Shown here piece after piece: positions 7,628 through 17,341 of a stretch of 64,000 bases of DNA. Within the stretch, counting starts at the first letter, position 1, and every line of letters begins with the position of its first letter. The stretch is taken from assembly GCF_003855495.1 (NCBI RefSeq), contig NZ_CP034086.1, forward strand, positions 1,649,501 to 1,713,500, written 5' to 3'. Origin of the DNA: Methylocystis rosea (GTDB lineage: Bacteria; Pseudomonadota; Alphaproteobacteria; Rhizobiales; Beijerinckiaceae). The notes under the pieces were generated by a model that ran no database searches, was not told where the DNA came from, and was given only the letters and a program-made list of their open reading frames with translations. Made by a program: the position numbers and the translations under genes.

Positions 7628-9661
7628 TTAGGGAATGTCGTCCAGCGAACTCAGCCACGCGTCCGCAACCGAATCTGATGGCGCGCGCCAGTCGCCGCGC
7701 GGCGACAGGGATCCTCCCGAACTGACTTTGGGACCATTTGGCGACGCAGACCGTTTGAACTGACTTCCCTCAAAGAATCGCTTCACGAAAACGCCGAGCC
7801 AATGTTTGATCGTCGAGAGATCATAGGCAATTTTGTCTTCTTGCACGATCCCTGCAGGCCATGAGCCGGCGGACGCATGCCGCCAGGCGCGCCAGGCGAG
7901 AAAGGCGATCTTCGCAGGCGCAAATCCGTAGCGCGTCGTATAATAGAGATTGAAATCCTGCAGCGCATACGGCCCGACCGTATCCTCGGTCCGCTGTCTC
8001 GCCTCTCCGGGCACAAGCTCGGGGGATATTTCCGTCGCAAGAACGTCTTCAAGCACCGCCGCCGTTTCGGCGCCGAATCGCGCGTCACGCGCGCACCAGC
8101 GGATGAGGTGCTGAATAAGCGTCTTGGGCACTGAGGCGTTGACGTTGTAATGCGACATCTGATCGCCAACGCCATAGGTGGACCAACCGAGGGCGAGTTC
8201 GGACAGGTCGCCAGTGCCAATGACGAGCGCGCCATGGCGATTGGCAAGGCGAAACAGCAGCGACGTGCGCGCGCCCGCCTGCACATTCTCGTAAGTCGTG
8301 TCGTAAACCGCTTCCCCGCGCGCGGCCGGGTGATCGATGTCGGCGAGCATTTGCTTGCACGCCGCGGTGACGTCGATTTCCTGCGCGGTGACGCCGAGCG
8401 CGCGCATCAGCCGCCAGGCGTTGGCCTTGGTGCTCTCGCTCGTGGCGAAGGCCGGCAGCGTGAAGCCGAGAACATTTTCGCGCGGCAGGCCGAGCGCATC
8501 CATCGCCGTCACCGCGACGAGCAGCGCCTGCGTGGAGTCGAGTCCGCCAGAGACGCCGATCACCGCCTTTTTTATTTTCGTGGCGCGCAGCCGTTGTTCG
8601 AGGCCGTGCGACTGTATGTTGAACGCCTCGAAACAAAGTTCGGCGAGCCGCGTTTCGTCCGCCGGGACGAAGGGAAAGCGTCCGACCTCGCGCAGAAACC
8701 CGAGATCGCGATCGCAGGTCGGGGCAAGTTCAAACGCAATGCGGCGATAATGCGTCGCGCCCTGCTCCACGTCGGCGCAGGCGCCGAATGTCCCCTGCCG
8801 CATGCGCTCTGCAAGAAGACGACCGATATCGACATCGGCGAGAGCCAGCTGCGGTTCATCGGAAAAGCGCGGCGCCTTGGCGAGAACGTCGCCCTTCTCG
8901 CAGATCAGCGCTTCTCCGTCCCACGCGAGGTCCGTCGTCGACTCGCCCTGCCCCGCCGCCGAATAGAGATAGGCCGCTAGGCAGCGCGCCGAATGCGCGG
9001 CGCAGAGCGTCTCGCGATAGTCGGATTTGCCGACGATCGCGTTCGACGCGGAAAGATTGAGCAGCACGGTTGCGCCCGCCAGCGCGGCGCGCGCCGAAGG
9101 GGGAATGGGAACCCATACGTCCTCGCAAATCTCCGTATGGATCACGAGTCCGGGAAAATCCGTCGCTTCGAGGAGCGTATCGGAGCCGAAGGGCGCGCAT
9201 TGTCCGGCGACGGCGATGTCCTCGCCCGTGATGAAAGCGCCCGAGGCGAAATGGCGCTGTTCGTAAAACTCGCGATAATTCGGCAGATAGACCTTGGGCG
9301 TCACGGCGAGCACGCGGCCGCGCAGGATCGCCACGGCGCAATTGTAGAGACGCCCACGATGGCGCAGCGGCGCGCCGACGACGATCAGCGGATGAATGCC
9401 GCAGGAAGCCTCGACGAGTTCGACGAGCGCCGCGTCGACGGCCTCGAGCAACGCCTCCTGCTGCAAGAGATCGTCGATCGCATAAGAGGACATCCCCAGC
9501 TCGGGAAACAGCACCAGCGAAGCGCCGTGGTGATCGGCCTCACGCGCCAGTTCGATCGTCCGCGCAGCGTTGAAAGCCGGATCGGCGACTCGCACGTTCG
9601 GCGTCGCAACGGCGACTCGGATGAAGCCATGCGTGTGCAGACAATAGAAGGGATGGGTCAT
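7628..9661 (-). CDS. nadE: Glutamine-hydrolysing NAD+ synthetase
   Basis: This 677-residue, two-domain enzyme makes the last step of NAD synthesis from deamido-NAD, ATP and glutamine. The N-terminal nitrilase-type glutaminase domain (about 1-300) shows [10 protein letters not shown] with the catalytic Glu, a [12 protein letters not shown] lysine segment and the nucleophile Cys in TEICEDVW. The C-terminal ammonia-using domain starts with the PP-loop GVSGGLDST. The ATG at 9661 is preferred over a TTG seven codons upstream, because [17 protein letters not shown] is the usual family N-terminus. The gene is monocistronic here. Confidence 0.95.
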   Translation of the reverse strand: MTHPFYCLHTHGFIRVAVATPNVRVADPAFNAARTIELAREADHHGASLVLFPELGMSSYAIDDLLQQEALLEAVDAALVELVEASCGIHPLIVVGAPLRHRGRLYNCAVAILRGRVLAVTPKVYLPNYREFYEQRHFASGAFITGEDIAVAGQCAPFGSDTLLEATDFPGLVIHTEICEDVWVPIPPSARAALAGATVLLNLSASNAIVGKSDYRETLCAAHSARCLAAYLYSAAGQGESTTDLAWDGEALICEKGDVLAKAPRFSDEPQLALADVDIGRLLAERMRQGTFGACADVEQGATHYRRIAFELAPTCDRDLGFLREVGRFPFVPADETRLAELCFEAFNIQSHGLEQRLRATKIKKAVIGVSGGLDSTQALLVAVTAMDALGLPRENVLGFTLPAFATSESTKANAWRLMRALGVTAQEIDVTAACKQMLADIDHPAARGEAVYDTTYENVQAGARTSLLFRLANRHGALVIGTGDLSELALGWSTYGVGDQMSHYNVNASVPKTLIQHLIRWCARDARFGAETAAVLEDVLATEISPELVPGEARQRTEDTVGPYALQDFNLYYTTRYGFAPAKIAFLAWRAWRHASAGSWPAGIVQEDKIAYDLSTIKHWLGVFVKRFFEGSQFKRSASPNGPKVSSGGSLSPRGDWRAPSDSVADAWLSSLDDIP

Positions 9662-9798
9662 GAAGTCCGCCCGGGCGGCCAAAGGTTGGACTGGAGCGCT
9701 TGTCCACGATGATAATGCAAGACGCCCGCGGGAAAGTCACATGCCCTGGGCCCGTCGCCGCCGATGCTAGCGCCAATCATCGTGACGCGCAGGTCGGT

Positions 9799-10026
9799 TC
9801 ATTTGGCGAGCTTCTCATAAAGGGCGCCGTAGCGCCCAAGGCTCGATCGATAGGCGTCCATGACGCGATGTCGCGGCTTCGTCCTGCTGCGTTTTTTGAC
9901 ATAGGTTCGCAGCGCGTCCTCTACGACGGATTCAAGCTGCCGGCCCTCATGCCTTGCGAGCATCCGAAGCTCGGCGAGCAAAGCGCTTTCGACTTGGGTC
10001 GTAAAGTTCTCGCGAACGCGTGCCAT
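9799..10026 (-). CDS. Small basic protein, possibly ribbon-helix-helix or antitoxin-like, 75 aa
   Basis: This 75-residue basic protein has an N-terminal FTTQVESALLAELRMLARHEGRQLESVVEDAL segment. It resembles the strand-helix-helix pattern of Arc/MetJ-type DNA-binding antitoxins, here with a longer basic tail. No toxin gene partners it: only 116 bases separate it from nadE, and hppA begins upstream after its own terminator. It may be an orphan antitoxin or a solitary regulator. The fold call is from pattern only. Confidence 0.5.
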   Translation of the reverse strand: MARVRENFTTQVESALLAELRMLARHEGRQLESVVEDALRTYVKKRSRTKPRHRVMDAYRSSLGRYGALYEKLAK

Positions 10027-10078
10027 ATTCCTGAACCCAGGAGAAGCTACTGATATTCATCTATTTTAAAGACAAGTT

Positions 10079-10113
10079 CAAAAAAGGAAGAGGGGCGAGG
10101 TCTCCCCCGCCCC
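10079..10113 (-). terminator. Rho-independent terminator of hppA
   Basis: Read on the minus strand, a GGGGCG/CGCCCC stem (10092-10097 with 10108-10113) is followed by a T-rich stretch ending in a run of six T. It starts 25 bases after the hppA stop. A second AATTGC/GCAATT hairpin lies between the stop and this stem. Confidence 0.75.
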
Positions 10114-10138
10114 TTCGCGAATTGCTTTGAGCAATTTC

Positions 10139-12319
10139 TCAGTGCGCCAGGATCGCCAGCATCAGCAGCGCCACGATATTGGTGATCTTGATCGCCGGGT
10201 TCACGGCGGGGCCGGCGGTGTCCTTATAGGGGTCGCCGACCGTGTCGCCGGTCACCGCCGCCTTATGGGCCTCGGAGCCCTTCTCATGCTTCACGCCGTC
10301 CTTGTCGATGAAGCCGTCTTCGAAGGATTTCTTGGCGTTGTCCCAAGCGCCGCCGCCCGACGTCATGGAAATGGCGACGAACAGGCCGTTGACGATGACG
10401 CCCAGCAGCAACGCGCCCAGCGCCGCGAAGGCGTTGGCCTTGCCGCCGAGGATCCAGGCGACGACGAAGGCGACGATCGGCGCCAGCACCGGCAGCAACG
10501 ATGGCACGATCATTTCCTTGATCGCCGCCTGCGTCAGCATATCGACGGCGCGGCCGTAATCCGGCCGGTCCGTGCCCGCCATGATGCCGGGCTTTTCCTT
10601 AAACTGGCGGCGCACCTCGACGACCACCGATCCCGCCGCGCGCCCCACCGCCGTCATGGCGATGCCGCCGAAGAGATAGGGGATGAGGCCGCCAAAGATC
10701 AGGCCCGCGACGACATAGGGATTGGAGAGTTCGAAGTCGATCTTCCCCAGCCCTTTGAAAAACGGCACGTCGGTGTCGATGAAATGCTTCAGATCGTTGG
10801 TGTAGGCGGCGAAGAGCACCAGCGCACCGAGGCCCGCCGAGCCGATGGCGTAGCCCTTGGTCACGGCCTTCGTCGTATTGCCGACGGCGTCGAGCGCGTC
10901 GGTGTTGCGACGCACTTCCTTCGGCAGACCCGCCATTTCGGCGATGCCGCCGGCGTTGTCGGTGACGGGGCCGAAGGCGTCGAGGGCCACGACCATGCCG
11001 GCGAGGCCGAGCATCGTCGTCACCGCGATCGCCGTGCCATAGAGCCCGCCAAGCTCATAGGTGAGGATAATGCCGAGAACGATGACGAGCGCCGGCGCCG
11101 CTGTCGATTCAAGCGACACGGCGAGGCCCTGGATGACGTTGGTGCCGTGGCCCGTCACCGACGCCTGAGCAATCGACACCACCGGACGCTTGCCGGTGCC
11201 GGTGTAATATTCGGTGATGTAGACGATGGCGCCCGTGACGATCAGGCCCAGAACCCCGGAAAGGAACAGGCCATAGCCGTGGATGGCTTCGCCATTCGCC
11301 TTGCCGATCTCGCCCCAGCCGACGGTAAAGGTCGTCGCCAGGAAGAGCCCTCCGACCGATAGCACGCCGGCGGCGATGAGGCCCTTGTACAGCGCGCCCA
11401 TGATTGAATCGTCAATGCCAAGCTTCTTGAAATAGGGCGCGGCGAATTTGCCCCATTCCGTGTCGTCGTCGCCCATTTTCACGAAATAGGTGCCGGCAAT
11501 CGAGGTGAGGATCGAAAGACCGCCGATCGCGAGCGGATAGATCATCGCCGACGACAGACCATCCTGACCGGCGAAGAAGATCGAGGCGAGCACCATGGTG
11601 GCGACGACCGTCACCGCATAGGTCTCGAAGAGGTCCGCCGCCATGCCGGCGCAATCGCCGACATTGTCGCCGACATTGTCGGCGATCGTGGCGGGATTGC
11701 GTGGGTCGTCCTCGGGAATGCCGGCTTCAACCTTGCCGACGAGGTCGGCGCCGACGTCCGCGCCTTTGGTGAAGATGCCGCCGCCAAGACGGGCGAAAAT
11801 CGAAATCAGCGATCCGCCGAAGCCAAGCGCCACCAGCGCGTCGACGACCGTGCGATCGGAAGGCGCATAGCCGGCGAACCAGGTGAGGATCGCGTAATAA
11901 ACGGCGACGCCAAGCAGCGCGAGGCCGGCGACCAGAAGTCCGGTGACCGCGCCGGCCTTGAAGGCGATGTCCAGGCCGCCGGCGAGCGATTTCGTCGCCG
12001 CCTGCGCCGTGCGGACATTGGCGCGCACCGAGACGTTCATCCCGATATAGCCGGCCGCGCCGGAGAGCACCGCGCCGAGCATGAATCCGAAGGCGACCGC
12101 CCAGCCGAGCAGGATGACGAGGATGACGAAGATCACGCCGCCAACCATGGCGATGGTCTTGTATTGGCGGTTGAGATAGGCCTGCGCGCCCTCGGCGACG
12201 GCGCCCGAAATTTCCTGCATCCGCGCCGACCCCGGATCGGCCGCGAGCAATTCCTGCGAGGTCTTCACGCCATAGACGATAGACATCAATCCGAAGACGA
12301 TGGTTAGAAACAGAACCAT
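10139..12319 (-). CDS. hppA: K+-insensitive H+-translocating membrane pyrophosphatase
   Basis: This 726-residue integral membrane pump couples hydrolysis of pyrophosphate to proton export, recovering energy from biosynthetic PPi. The catalytic motif DVGADLVGK is at residues 188-196, followed by the acidic EDDPRN and [12 protein letters not shown] segments. The K+-dependence position reads GNTTKA with Lys at about residue 484, the signature of potassium-independent proton pumps; K+-dependent ones carry Ala there. The start is the ATG at 12319, matching the usual hydrophobic N-terminus; upstream in-frame sequence is Arg-rich non-protein. It is flanked by terminators on both sides and is therefore a single-gene unit. 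Confidence 0.97.
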   Translation of the reverse strand: MVLFLTIVFGLMSIVYGVKTSQELLAADPGSARMQEISGAVAEGAQAYLNRQYKTIAMVGGVIFVILVILLGWAVAFGFMLGAVLSGAAGYIGMNVSVRANVRTAQAATKSLAGGLDIAFKAGAVTGLLVAGLALLGVAVYYAILTWFAGYAPSDRTVVDALVALGFGGSLISIFARLGGGIFTKGADVGADLVGKVEAGIPEDDPRNPATIADNVGDNVGDCAGMAADLFETYAVTVVATMVLASIFFAGQDGLSSAMIYPLAIGGLSILTSIAGTYFVKMGDDDTEWGKFAAPYFKKLGIDDSIMGALYKGLIAAGVLSVGGLFLATTFTVGWGEIGKANGEAIHGYGLFLSGVLGLIVTGAIVYITEYYTGTGKRPVVSIAQASVTGHGTNVIQGLAVSLESTAAPALVIVLGIILTYELGGLYGTAIAVTTMLGLAGMVVALDAFGPVTDNAGGIAEMAGLPKEVRRNTDALDAVGNTTKAVTKGYAIGSAGLGALVLFAAYTNDLKHFIDTDVPFFKGLGKIDFELSNPYVVAGLIFGGLIPYLFGGIAMTAVGRAAGSVVVEVRRQFKEKPGIMAGTDRPDYGRAVDMLTQAAIKEMIVPSLLPVLAPIVAFVVAWILGGKANAFAALGALLLGVIVNGLFVAISMTSGGGAWDNAKKSFEDGFIDKDGVKHEKGSEAHKAAVTGDTVGDPYKDTAGPAVNPAIKITNIVALLMLAILAH

Positions 12320-12394
12320 TTTGGCTTCGCCTTTTCGTTCCTCGACCGGGGATTGGCCGAATTGGTCGCGTCGCCGCGAACGGAGTCGCGCAAC

Positions 12395-12440
12395 AAAAAA
12401 AGGAGCGGCTGCCCCGCCGAGCGAATCGGGCGGGGACAGC
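12395..12440 (-). terminator. Rho-independent terminator after thiL
   Basis: On the minus strand a long stem pairs GCTG(T)CCCCGCC-type arms (12429-12440 with 12408-12418, one bulge). After six bases it is followed by seven T (12401-12395). It lies 66 bases after the thiL stop and closes the riboflavin/thiamine gene cluster before hppA. Confidence 0.8.
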
Positions 12441-12505
12441 AGCTTTCCAGCGGGCTTTCTGCCAGAAACGTGGCCGCACGGCAATGCTGCGCGATCCCGT
12501 ATTTT

Positions 12506-13456
12506 TCAGAAGTGTTGGAAGGACAATTTTTTGAAAAAGACGGGCTTTTTGTGTCCGTCGAGAAAAATCGGCGGCGCGCTTCCCGCCATAAAATCGCCGA
12601 TCCGACAGGCGGGCGCGGCAGGCGGCGCTTCGCTCCCCACAGCGATGAGGATTTCGTAGTCGTCTCCGCCGGTTATCGCCGTTTCAAAGAGCGCGGGATC
12701 GATGGCGATCGCCTCTCGCGCCGCCGCTGAAAGCGGGACCGAGGCGAGATCGACAACCGCGCTCACGCCAGAGGCGCGGCAAAGCTTTGCAAGATCGCCG
12801 GCAAGGCCGTCGGAAATGTCCATCGCGGCGCTGGCGTTGGCGCAAAGCCACGCCGAGAGATCGACGCGCGGCTGTGGCAGCAGATAGCGCCCGATCAGAT
12901 AGTCTCGCGCATTATCGGACAGTCTTTGCGAGAGCGCCGAGTCGCGGCGCAGCGCGAGACCCAGCGCCGCGTCTCCGATCGGGCCCGAGACGAAGACGGC
13001 GTCTCCTGGCTTTGCGCCGGTGCGGGGCACGAAGCGCCGCGTGCGACCGAGCGCCGTGATCGAGATGGTCAGCGGGCCAGGAGTTGCAGCCGTGTCGCCG
13101 CCGATGAGCGGCGCGCCATACGCGCGCGCATCCTCGGCGAGCCCGGCGGCGAAAGCGTCGAGCCAAGCGTTGGTCCAGTCGGCCGGCAGCGCCAGGCCCA
13201 GCAGAAAGCCGATCGGCTCTGCGCCCTTGGCCGCAAGGTCGGAGAGATTGACGCGCAGGGCTTTCTTGGCGATCAGCGAAGGGTCATCGTCCGCGAAAAA
13301 ATGCACGCCCGCGACGACCATGTCGGTCGTGACGACGAGCGGCGCGCTTTCGGGCGCGAGAAGCGCCGCGTCGTCCTTAAGGCCGAGCGCGGCCGGCCCC
13401 GCGATCGGCGCAAAGACGCGGGCGATGATGTCGTCTTCGCTATAGCGCTGCGGCAT
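12506..13456 (-). CDS. thiL: Thiamine-monophosphate kinase
   Basis: This 316-residue ATP-dependent kinase phosphorylates thiamine monophosphate to the active cofactor thiamine diphosphate. It belongs to the PurM-like ATP-binding fold. The N-terminal EDDIIAR start, the GLKDDAALL metal-binding Asp pair, the TTDMVVAGVHF segment, the RVNLSDLAAKGAEP segment and the GGDTAAT motif are all in place. A late MDISDGLAGDL block completes the active site. It is the last gene of the nrdR-rib-nusB cluster but is separated from nusB by a 196-base palindromic insertion, which may weaken coupling. Confidence 0.95.
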   Translation of the reverse strand: MPQRYSEDDIIARVFAPIAGPAALGLKDDAALLAPESAPLVVTTDMVVAGVHFFADDDPSLIAKKALRVNLSDLAAKGAEPIGFLLGLALPADWTNAWLDAFAAGLAEDARAYGAPLIGGDTAATPGPLTISITALGRTRRFVPRTGAKPGDAVFVSGPIGDAALGLALRRDSALSQRLSDNARDYLIGRYLLPQPRVDLSAWLCANASAAMDISDGLAGDLAKLCRASGVSAVVDLASVPLSAAAREAIAIDPALFETAITGGDDYEILIAVGSEAPPAAPACRIGDFMAGSAPPIFLDGHKKPVFFKKLSFQHF

Positions 13457-13473
13457 GCGGAAGCCTTTGGCGT

Positions 13474-13650
13474 CCCTCTCCCAAACTGAAGTCGGCTGTT
13501 GCCGACTTCAGCATTGTTTGCGCGAACCGGGAACACCCGGTTCGCGTCGGGAGAGGGTGGCCCCGCGAAGCGGGGTCGGGTGAGGACCCTCATCCGTCGT
13601 CACTTCGTGACGACACCTTCTCCCGCCAGCGGGAGAAGGAGGGCGCGACA
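13474..13650. repeat. Palindromic repeat element with a second palindrome inserted in its loop
   Basis: The outer arms CCCTCTCCC (13474-13482) and GGGAGAGGG (13549-13557) match the first hairpin of the repeat at 17194-17330. Between them lie two further hairpins: 11-bp arms at 13486-13496/13501-13511 and 11-bp arms at 13521-13531/13536-13546. To the right follow GCCCCGCGAAGCGGGG, TCGGGTGAGG, CCCTCATCCGTC, and a TTCTCCCGC/GCGGGAGAA hairpin, the same order as in the 17194 copy. The element fills the nusB-thiL spacer. Confidence 0.85.
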
Positions 13651-13652
13651 TC

Positions 13653-14105
13653 CTAACTCAACTCCTCGGCGCGCTCTTCATGCGCGATCCTGTCGAGCAC
13701 GGCGTTCACCATCCCCGACTCGGTCGGTCCGAAAAAGGCGCCGGCGACGTCGACATATTCCTTGATGACGACGCGCGCCGGAACGTCCTTGCGCGACCGC
13801 AGTTCATAGACGCCCGCGCGCAGGGCAGCGCGCATGACGGACTCCAGTCGCGACAGCGGCCAGCCGCCGGAAAGCGCGCGATCAATCTGCTGGTCGATCG
13901 CGACCTGGTCGGTCAGGACTCCTTGCAGCACGTCGCGAAAAAAGGCGGCGTCCGCCGGCTTATATTGCGCGCCCTCGATCTCGCGCCCGATCCAGTGAGA
14001 CTCGAACTCGGCGAAAATCTCGTTGAGCCCTTTGCCGGCGACTTCCATTTGGTAAAGCGCTTGCACGATCGCCAGACGCGACGCCGAGCGTTGATCGACG
14101 CTCAT
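13653..14105 (-). CDS. nusB: Transcription antitermination factor NusB
   Basis: This 150-residue all-helical RNA-binding protein forms, with NusE (ribosomal S10), the boxA-recognition part of the antitermination complex on rRNA operons. The N-terminal RSASRLAIVQALYQMEV helix and the C-terminal PARVVIKEYVDVAGAFFG...FVNAVLD-type block (here GMVNAVLDRIA) are diagnostic. The start overlaps the ribH stop as ATGA, so it is translationally coupled to ribH. The overlap with the riboflavin genes is the standard bacterial arrangement. Confidence 0.96.
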   Translation of the reverse strand: MSVDQRSASRLAIVQALYQMEVAGKGLNEIFAEFESHWIGREIEGAQYKPADAAFFRDVLQGVLTDQVAIDQQIDRALSGGWPLSRLESVMRAALRAGVYELRSRKDVPARVVIKEYVDVAGAFFGPTESGMVNAVLDRIAHEERAEELS

Positions 14106-14584
14106 ACGACGCCCCGTTTGAGGCGCACGAGCGCGAGCGCCGCGCGCGCCGCGTCGGCGCCCTTGTCGCCCTGCTTAGGATCGGCGCGCACGATCGCCTG
14201 CGCCTCATTCTCCACGGTGAGCACGCCATTGCCGAGCGGCAGGCGGCGCGAGACGGAAAGATTCATCAGCGCGCGCGTGCTTTCATTGGCGACGAGTTCG
14301 AAGTGATAGGTCTCGCCGCGAATGACGCAGCCGAGCGCAACGACGCCGTCATAGGGCGCGCCGGCAAGCTCCGCATCGTCGAGCGCGATCGCGGCCGCTG
14401 TGGCGATCTCCAGCGCGCCGGGGACTTCGATCACTGTCGCCTGCGCCTGGAGCGCGCGCAACGCGTCAAGCGCGCCTTCACGCAGCAGCGCGACGATTTC
14501 GCCGTTGAACTTCGTCGTGACGACGAGAATATGCGCGCCCGGCACGGGCGCGACGTCAGCGTCGTCGGGTGCAAAACCAGCCAT
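14102..14584 (-). CDS. ribH: 6,7-dimethyl-8-ribityllumazine synthase
   Basis: This 160-residue enzyme condenses the ribityl-pyrimidine with dihydroxybutanone phosphate, the penultimate step of riboflavin synthesis. It shows VTTKFNGEI near the N-terminus, the VPGALEIATA block, the GCVIRGETYHFE segment that includes the catalytic region, and a C-terminal DKGADAARAAL helix. Length and motifs fit the icosahedral or pentameric family. It is preceded by a GGAG site and a 330-base spacer rich in palindromes, and it overlaps nusB by four bases. Confidence 0.96.
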   Translation of the reverse strand: MAGFAPDDADVAPVPGAHILVVTTKFNGEIVALLREGALDALRALQAQATVIEVPGALEIATAAAIALDDAELAGAPYDGVVALGCVIRGETYHFELVANESTRALMNLSVSRRLPLGNGVLTVENEAQAIVRADPKQGDKGADAARAALALVRLKRGVV

Positions 14585-14914
14585 TCAGGCGACTCCAGGA
14601 GTGCACGCAACCCTCTCCCGCCGGGAGAGGGTCGGGCTGCGAAGCAGCCAAGTGAGGGTTAGCGTTCTCAATTGCAAAGGTGCGGGACGCGCCGCCGCAG
14701 CGCACGCATTATCGCTGAGGCGCAAATCCCTCACCCGACCCGGCCAAAAGCCCGTCGTTTACAATGGGAGTCCTTACGGACGCCCTTTGCTGGATCACCC
14801 TCTCCTTATGGGAGGGAATCCGCGAACCAATTTTCTGGGCGCGTTATGTCACACGCGCGGCGCTCTGTCAGCCGGTATGGCCGTTATACACATCCTCGCG
14901 CCAAACTCAGCAGC
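14585..14914. repeat. Spacer of 330 bases between ribE and ribH, filled with palindromic repeat remnants
   Basis: No gene is seen. The left part (14610-14660) holds CCCTCTCCCGCCGGGAGAGGG, a GGCTGCGAAGCAGCC hairpin and GTGAGGG, a copy of the dispersed repeat. Around 14725-14815 there are partial copies (CCTCACCCGACCCGG, then ACCCTCTCC...GGGAGGG). I looked for an FMN riboswitch on the minus strand before ribH and saw no conserved core. Alternative rib genes such as ribBA are absent here. Confidence 0.7.
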
Positions 14915-15553
14915 CTACCCCGCTTCGCTCAGCCGCGCTGCGTAGCGCGCCATCAGATCGACTTCGATATTGATTGCGTCCCCTGCCCTGCGCGCGCCGA
15001 GCGTCGTCACGCTAAGCGTATGCGGAATGAGCAGCACGGAAAAGGTATCGCCGTCGACCTCGTTCACCGTGAGCGAAACGCCGTCGAGCGCCACGGAGCC
15101 CTTCTTGGCGATGAAGCGCGACAGCGCTCGCGGCGCCTCAACCCAGAATCTGGACATGCTTGTTTCTTCGGACGGGCGTCCTTCGGGCGCCCTATCGCAA
15201 AAGTCATCGCGCGATAGGATGCGCGCAACGCCATCGACATGGCCGGTGACGATATGGCCGCCGAGTTCGTCGCCGATCTTCAACGCGCGTTCGAGATTGA
15301 CGCGCGTTCCGCAGGCCCATGTGCCGACCGTCGTGACGGCGAGCGTCTCGGCGGCGGCGTCCACTTCGAAGACCGTTCGCCCGCCCTCGCGCGCGACGGC
15401 GACGACCGTCAGGCACACGCCCGAGCAGGCGATGGAGGCGCCCAGAGCAATGCCGTCGGCATCGTATGAACAGGCGATGCGCAGGCGGCGTAGTTCGCCG
15501 CGCGGCGTCATCGCAATAACTTCGCCCACATCGGTGACGATGCCGGTGAACAT
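14915..15553 (-). CDS. ribE: Riboflavin synthase, alpha chain
   Basis: This 212-residue enzyme dismutates two lumazines to riboflavin. It consists of two homologous lumazine-binding barrels. The N-terminal [12 protein letters not shown] is the family hallmark. Each barrel carries its repeat signature: CSGVCLTVV with ELGGHIVTGHVDG-like sequence in the first, and ALDGVSLTVNEV in the second. The ATG shares one base with the ribD stop (TGATG), so translation is coupled. ribH follows downstream only after a 330-base repeat-filled spacer. Confidence 0.96.
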   Translation of the reverse strand: MFTGIVTDVGEVIAMTPRGELRRLRIACSYDADGIALGASIACSGVCLTVVAVAREGGRTVFEVDAAAETLAVTTVGTWACGTRVNLERALKIGDELGGHIVTGHVDGVARILSRDDFCDRAPEGRPSEETSMSRFWVEAPRALSRFIAKKGSVALDGVSLTVNEVDGDTFSVLLIPHTLSVTTLGARRAGDAINIEVDLMARYAARLSEAG

Positions 15554-16683
15554 CAGTCGACCCGCGCGTATCGAGTCATCGTGTCGGCGCCGAGCGCGCG
15601 CGTTTCGATCAGACGGTAGCGCGAGTCGTCATCGAGGGCGGCGCGCGCCGCAGGAGTCAGCGCCGGACGGCCTGCCCTCCCAAGCGGCTTGACCGCAGTG
15701 TGCAAGATGACCTCATCGGCAAGATCCGCGGCGAGCAGACTTTCCGCGACGCGCGGTCCGCCTTCGCTGAAGACGCGGGTGACGCCACGATCTGCCAAAA
15801 GTCTTAGGGCGCTGGTAAGATCAAGCAGGCCGTCCCGCATCGCGATGCGAACAACCTCCGCGCCAGTGGCGTCTTCAAACGCTTTGGCCGCTTCATCGGC
15901 GACGGCCGCTCCAGCGATCACGAGCAACGGCATTTCGCGCGCGGTGGACGCCAGGCGCGAACGCGGCGACAGCGACAGCTTCTCGTCGAGCACAACGCGA
16001 AGCGGCTTGCATTGTTGCATCCCCGGCAAGCGTACGGTCATCAGCGGATCGTCGTCGCGCGCCGTGCCGCCGCCAATCATGATCGCGTCATGCAGCGATC
16101 GCTGCACATGCGTGAAAGCGTCAGCGATAGGTCCGGTGATGTGCAGGCGCGGATCATGCGCCGCGCCTGCGGCGTAGCCATCCGCCGTCCGCGCGAGCTT
16201 GAGCGTAATCATCGGGCGGCGACGCGTGACGCGCAAAATATGCCCGAGATGATCGGCGCGCGCCGCCGCAGCGCCGGGACCAATAAGGACGTCGACTCCC
16301 GCTTCACGCAGCCGGGCGAAGCCGTCGCCCGAGACGCGCGGGTCCGGGTCCTCGAGGGCGGTGACGACGCGCGCGACGCCGCCGGCGATGATCGAGTTGA
16401 CGCAAGGGGGCGTCGCCCCATGATGCGCGCAGGGCTCCAAGGTGACGTAAAGCGTTGCGCCGCGCGCCGCCTCGCCCGCCGCAGCCATGGCGATCGCCTC
16501 CGCATGCGGGCGCCCGCCCGGCGCGGTCCAGCCGCGGGCGATAACGACCCCATCGCGCACGAGCAACGCGCCCACCGCGGGATTTGGCGCGGTGCGGCCC
16601 AAATTGCGCCGGCCGAGCGCAAGCGCCGCCGCCATATAGGCGTCGTCGGTCGCGGTCTGCGGAAAGGCTTCGTGGATCGTCAT
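15553..16683 (-). CDS. ribD: Bifunctional riboflavin deaminase/reductase
   Basis: This 376-residue enzyme performs the deamination and side-chain reduction steps of the riboflavin pathway. The N-terminal cytidine-deaminase-like domain (about 1-150) has the zinc site HAE and [11 protein letters not shown]. The C-terminal reductase domain has the [15 protein letters not shown] start and the later [13 protein letters not shown] nucleotide-binding segment. The start ATG overlaps the nrdR stop by four bases and the stop shares one base with the ribE start. nrdR-ribD-ribE are therefore tightly coupled. Confidence 0.96.
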   Translation of the reverse strand: MTIHEAFPQTATDDAYMAAALALGRRNLGRTAPNPAVGALLVRDGVVIARGWTAPGGRPHAEAIAMAAAGEAARGATLYVTLEPCAHHGATPPCVNSIIAGGVARVVTALEDPDPRVSGDGFARLREAGVDVLIGPGAAAARADHLGHILRVTRRRPMITLKLARTADGYAAGAAHDPRLHITGPIADAFTHVQRSLHDAIMIGGGTARDDDPLMTVRLPGMQQCKPLRVVLDEKLSLSPRSRLASTAREMPLLVIAGAAVADEAAKAFEDATGAEVVRIAMRDGLLDLTSALRLLADRGVTRVFSEGGPRVAESLLAADLADEVILHTAVKPLGRAGRPALTPAARAALDDDSRYRLIETRALGADTMTRYARVD

Positions 16684-17180
16684 GCCTTCTCTGGGTCGTC
16701 GGCGTCCGGTGCAAAAGCCGCGCCGTCGCCGCCGCTCTCCAATTCATCGATCACCGCGGAGAAGTCGCGAACTTCGCGGAAATCGCGATACACTGAGGCG
16801 AAACGCACATAGGCGACGGGGTCGAGCGAACGCAGGCCTTCGATGACCAGTTCGCCGATCCGCTGACTTTCGACCTCCACTTCGCCGAGGCTTTCGAGCT
16901 GACGAACAATTCCGGAAATCATTTGCTCGACGCGTTCCGCTTCGACCGGACGCTTCCGCAAGGCGATCTCAACCGATCGCATCAGCTTGTCGCGATTGAA
17001 CGGCGCACGGCGACCCGACTTTTTCACGACGATGATTTCGCGCAGCTGCACGCGCTCAAAGGTCGTGAAACGGCCGCCGCAGGTCGGACAGACGCGGCGC
17101 CGCCTTATGCAGGATGAATCCTCCGCAGGACGGGAGTCCTTCACCTGCGTGTCGACGGAACCGCAATAGGGACAGCGCAT
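16680..17180 (-). CDS. nrdR: Transcriptional repressor NrdR
   Basis: This 166-residue regulator represses ribonucleotide reductase genes according to the bound nucleotide. The N-terminal zinc ribbon begins MRCPYCGS and closes with CPTCGGRF. An ATP-cone domain with [16 protein letters not shown] follows. The start at 17180 matches the family exactly; an in-frame ATG nine codons upstream would add a non-conserved leader. The gene overlaps ribD by four bases and is separated from glyA by a palindromic repeat element. Confidence 0.97.
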   Translation of the reverse strand: MRCPYCGSVDTQVKDSRPAEDSSCIRRRRVCPTCGGRFTTFERVQLREIIVVKKSGRRAPFNRDKLMRSVEIALRKRPVEAERVEQMISGIVRQLESLGEVEVESQRIGELVIEGLRSLDPVAYVRFASVYRDFREVRDFSAVIDELESGGDGAAFAPDADDPEKA

Positions 17181-17193
17181 TTCGGGCGCCTTT

Positions 17194-17330
17194 CCCCTCT
17201 CCCGCATGCGGGAGAGGGAGGCCCCGCGAAGCGGGGTCGGGTGAGGGCTATCACAAATGATGCGACGGAGAGAACCCTCATCCGTCGCGCCTTCGGCGCG
17301 ACACCTTCTCCCGCAAGCGGGAGAAGGGAG
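17194..17330. repeat. Intact copy of dispersed palindromic repeat
   Basis: Hairpin 1 is CCCTCTCCCGC/GCGGGAGAGGG, hairpin 2 is GCCCCGCGAAGCGGGG followed by TCGGGTGAGGG. After about 25 unrelated bases comes a mirrored half: CCCTCATCCGTCGCGCCTTCGGCGCGAC and a CTTCTCCCGC/GCGGGAGAAG hairpin. The two halves face each other like a paired REP element. It fills the glyA-nrdR spacer. Confidence 0.85.
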
Positions 17331-17341
17331 CGTCCCACTTT

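Noticed and set aside
10127..11362. A long plus-strand open frame (over 400 codons) opposite hppA
   Set aside because: It is Arg/His/Asp-rich with no domain pattern and lies antisense to a clear pyrophosphatase; it is a by-product of the high GC third-position bias.
14585..14914. Possible FMN riboswitch before ribH
   Set aside because: The spacer consists of palindromic repeat copies; I could not find the conserved multi-stem FMN core.
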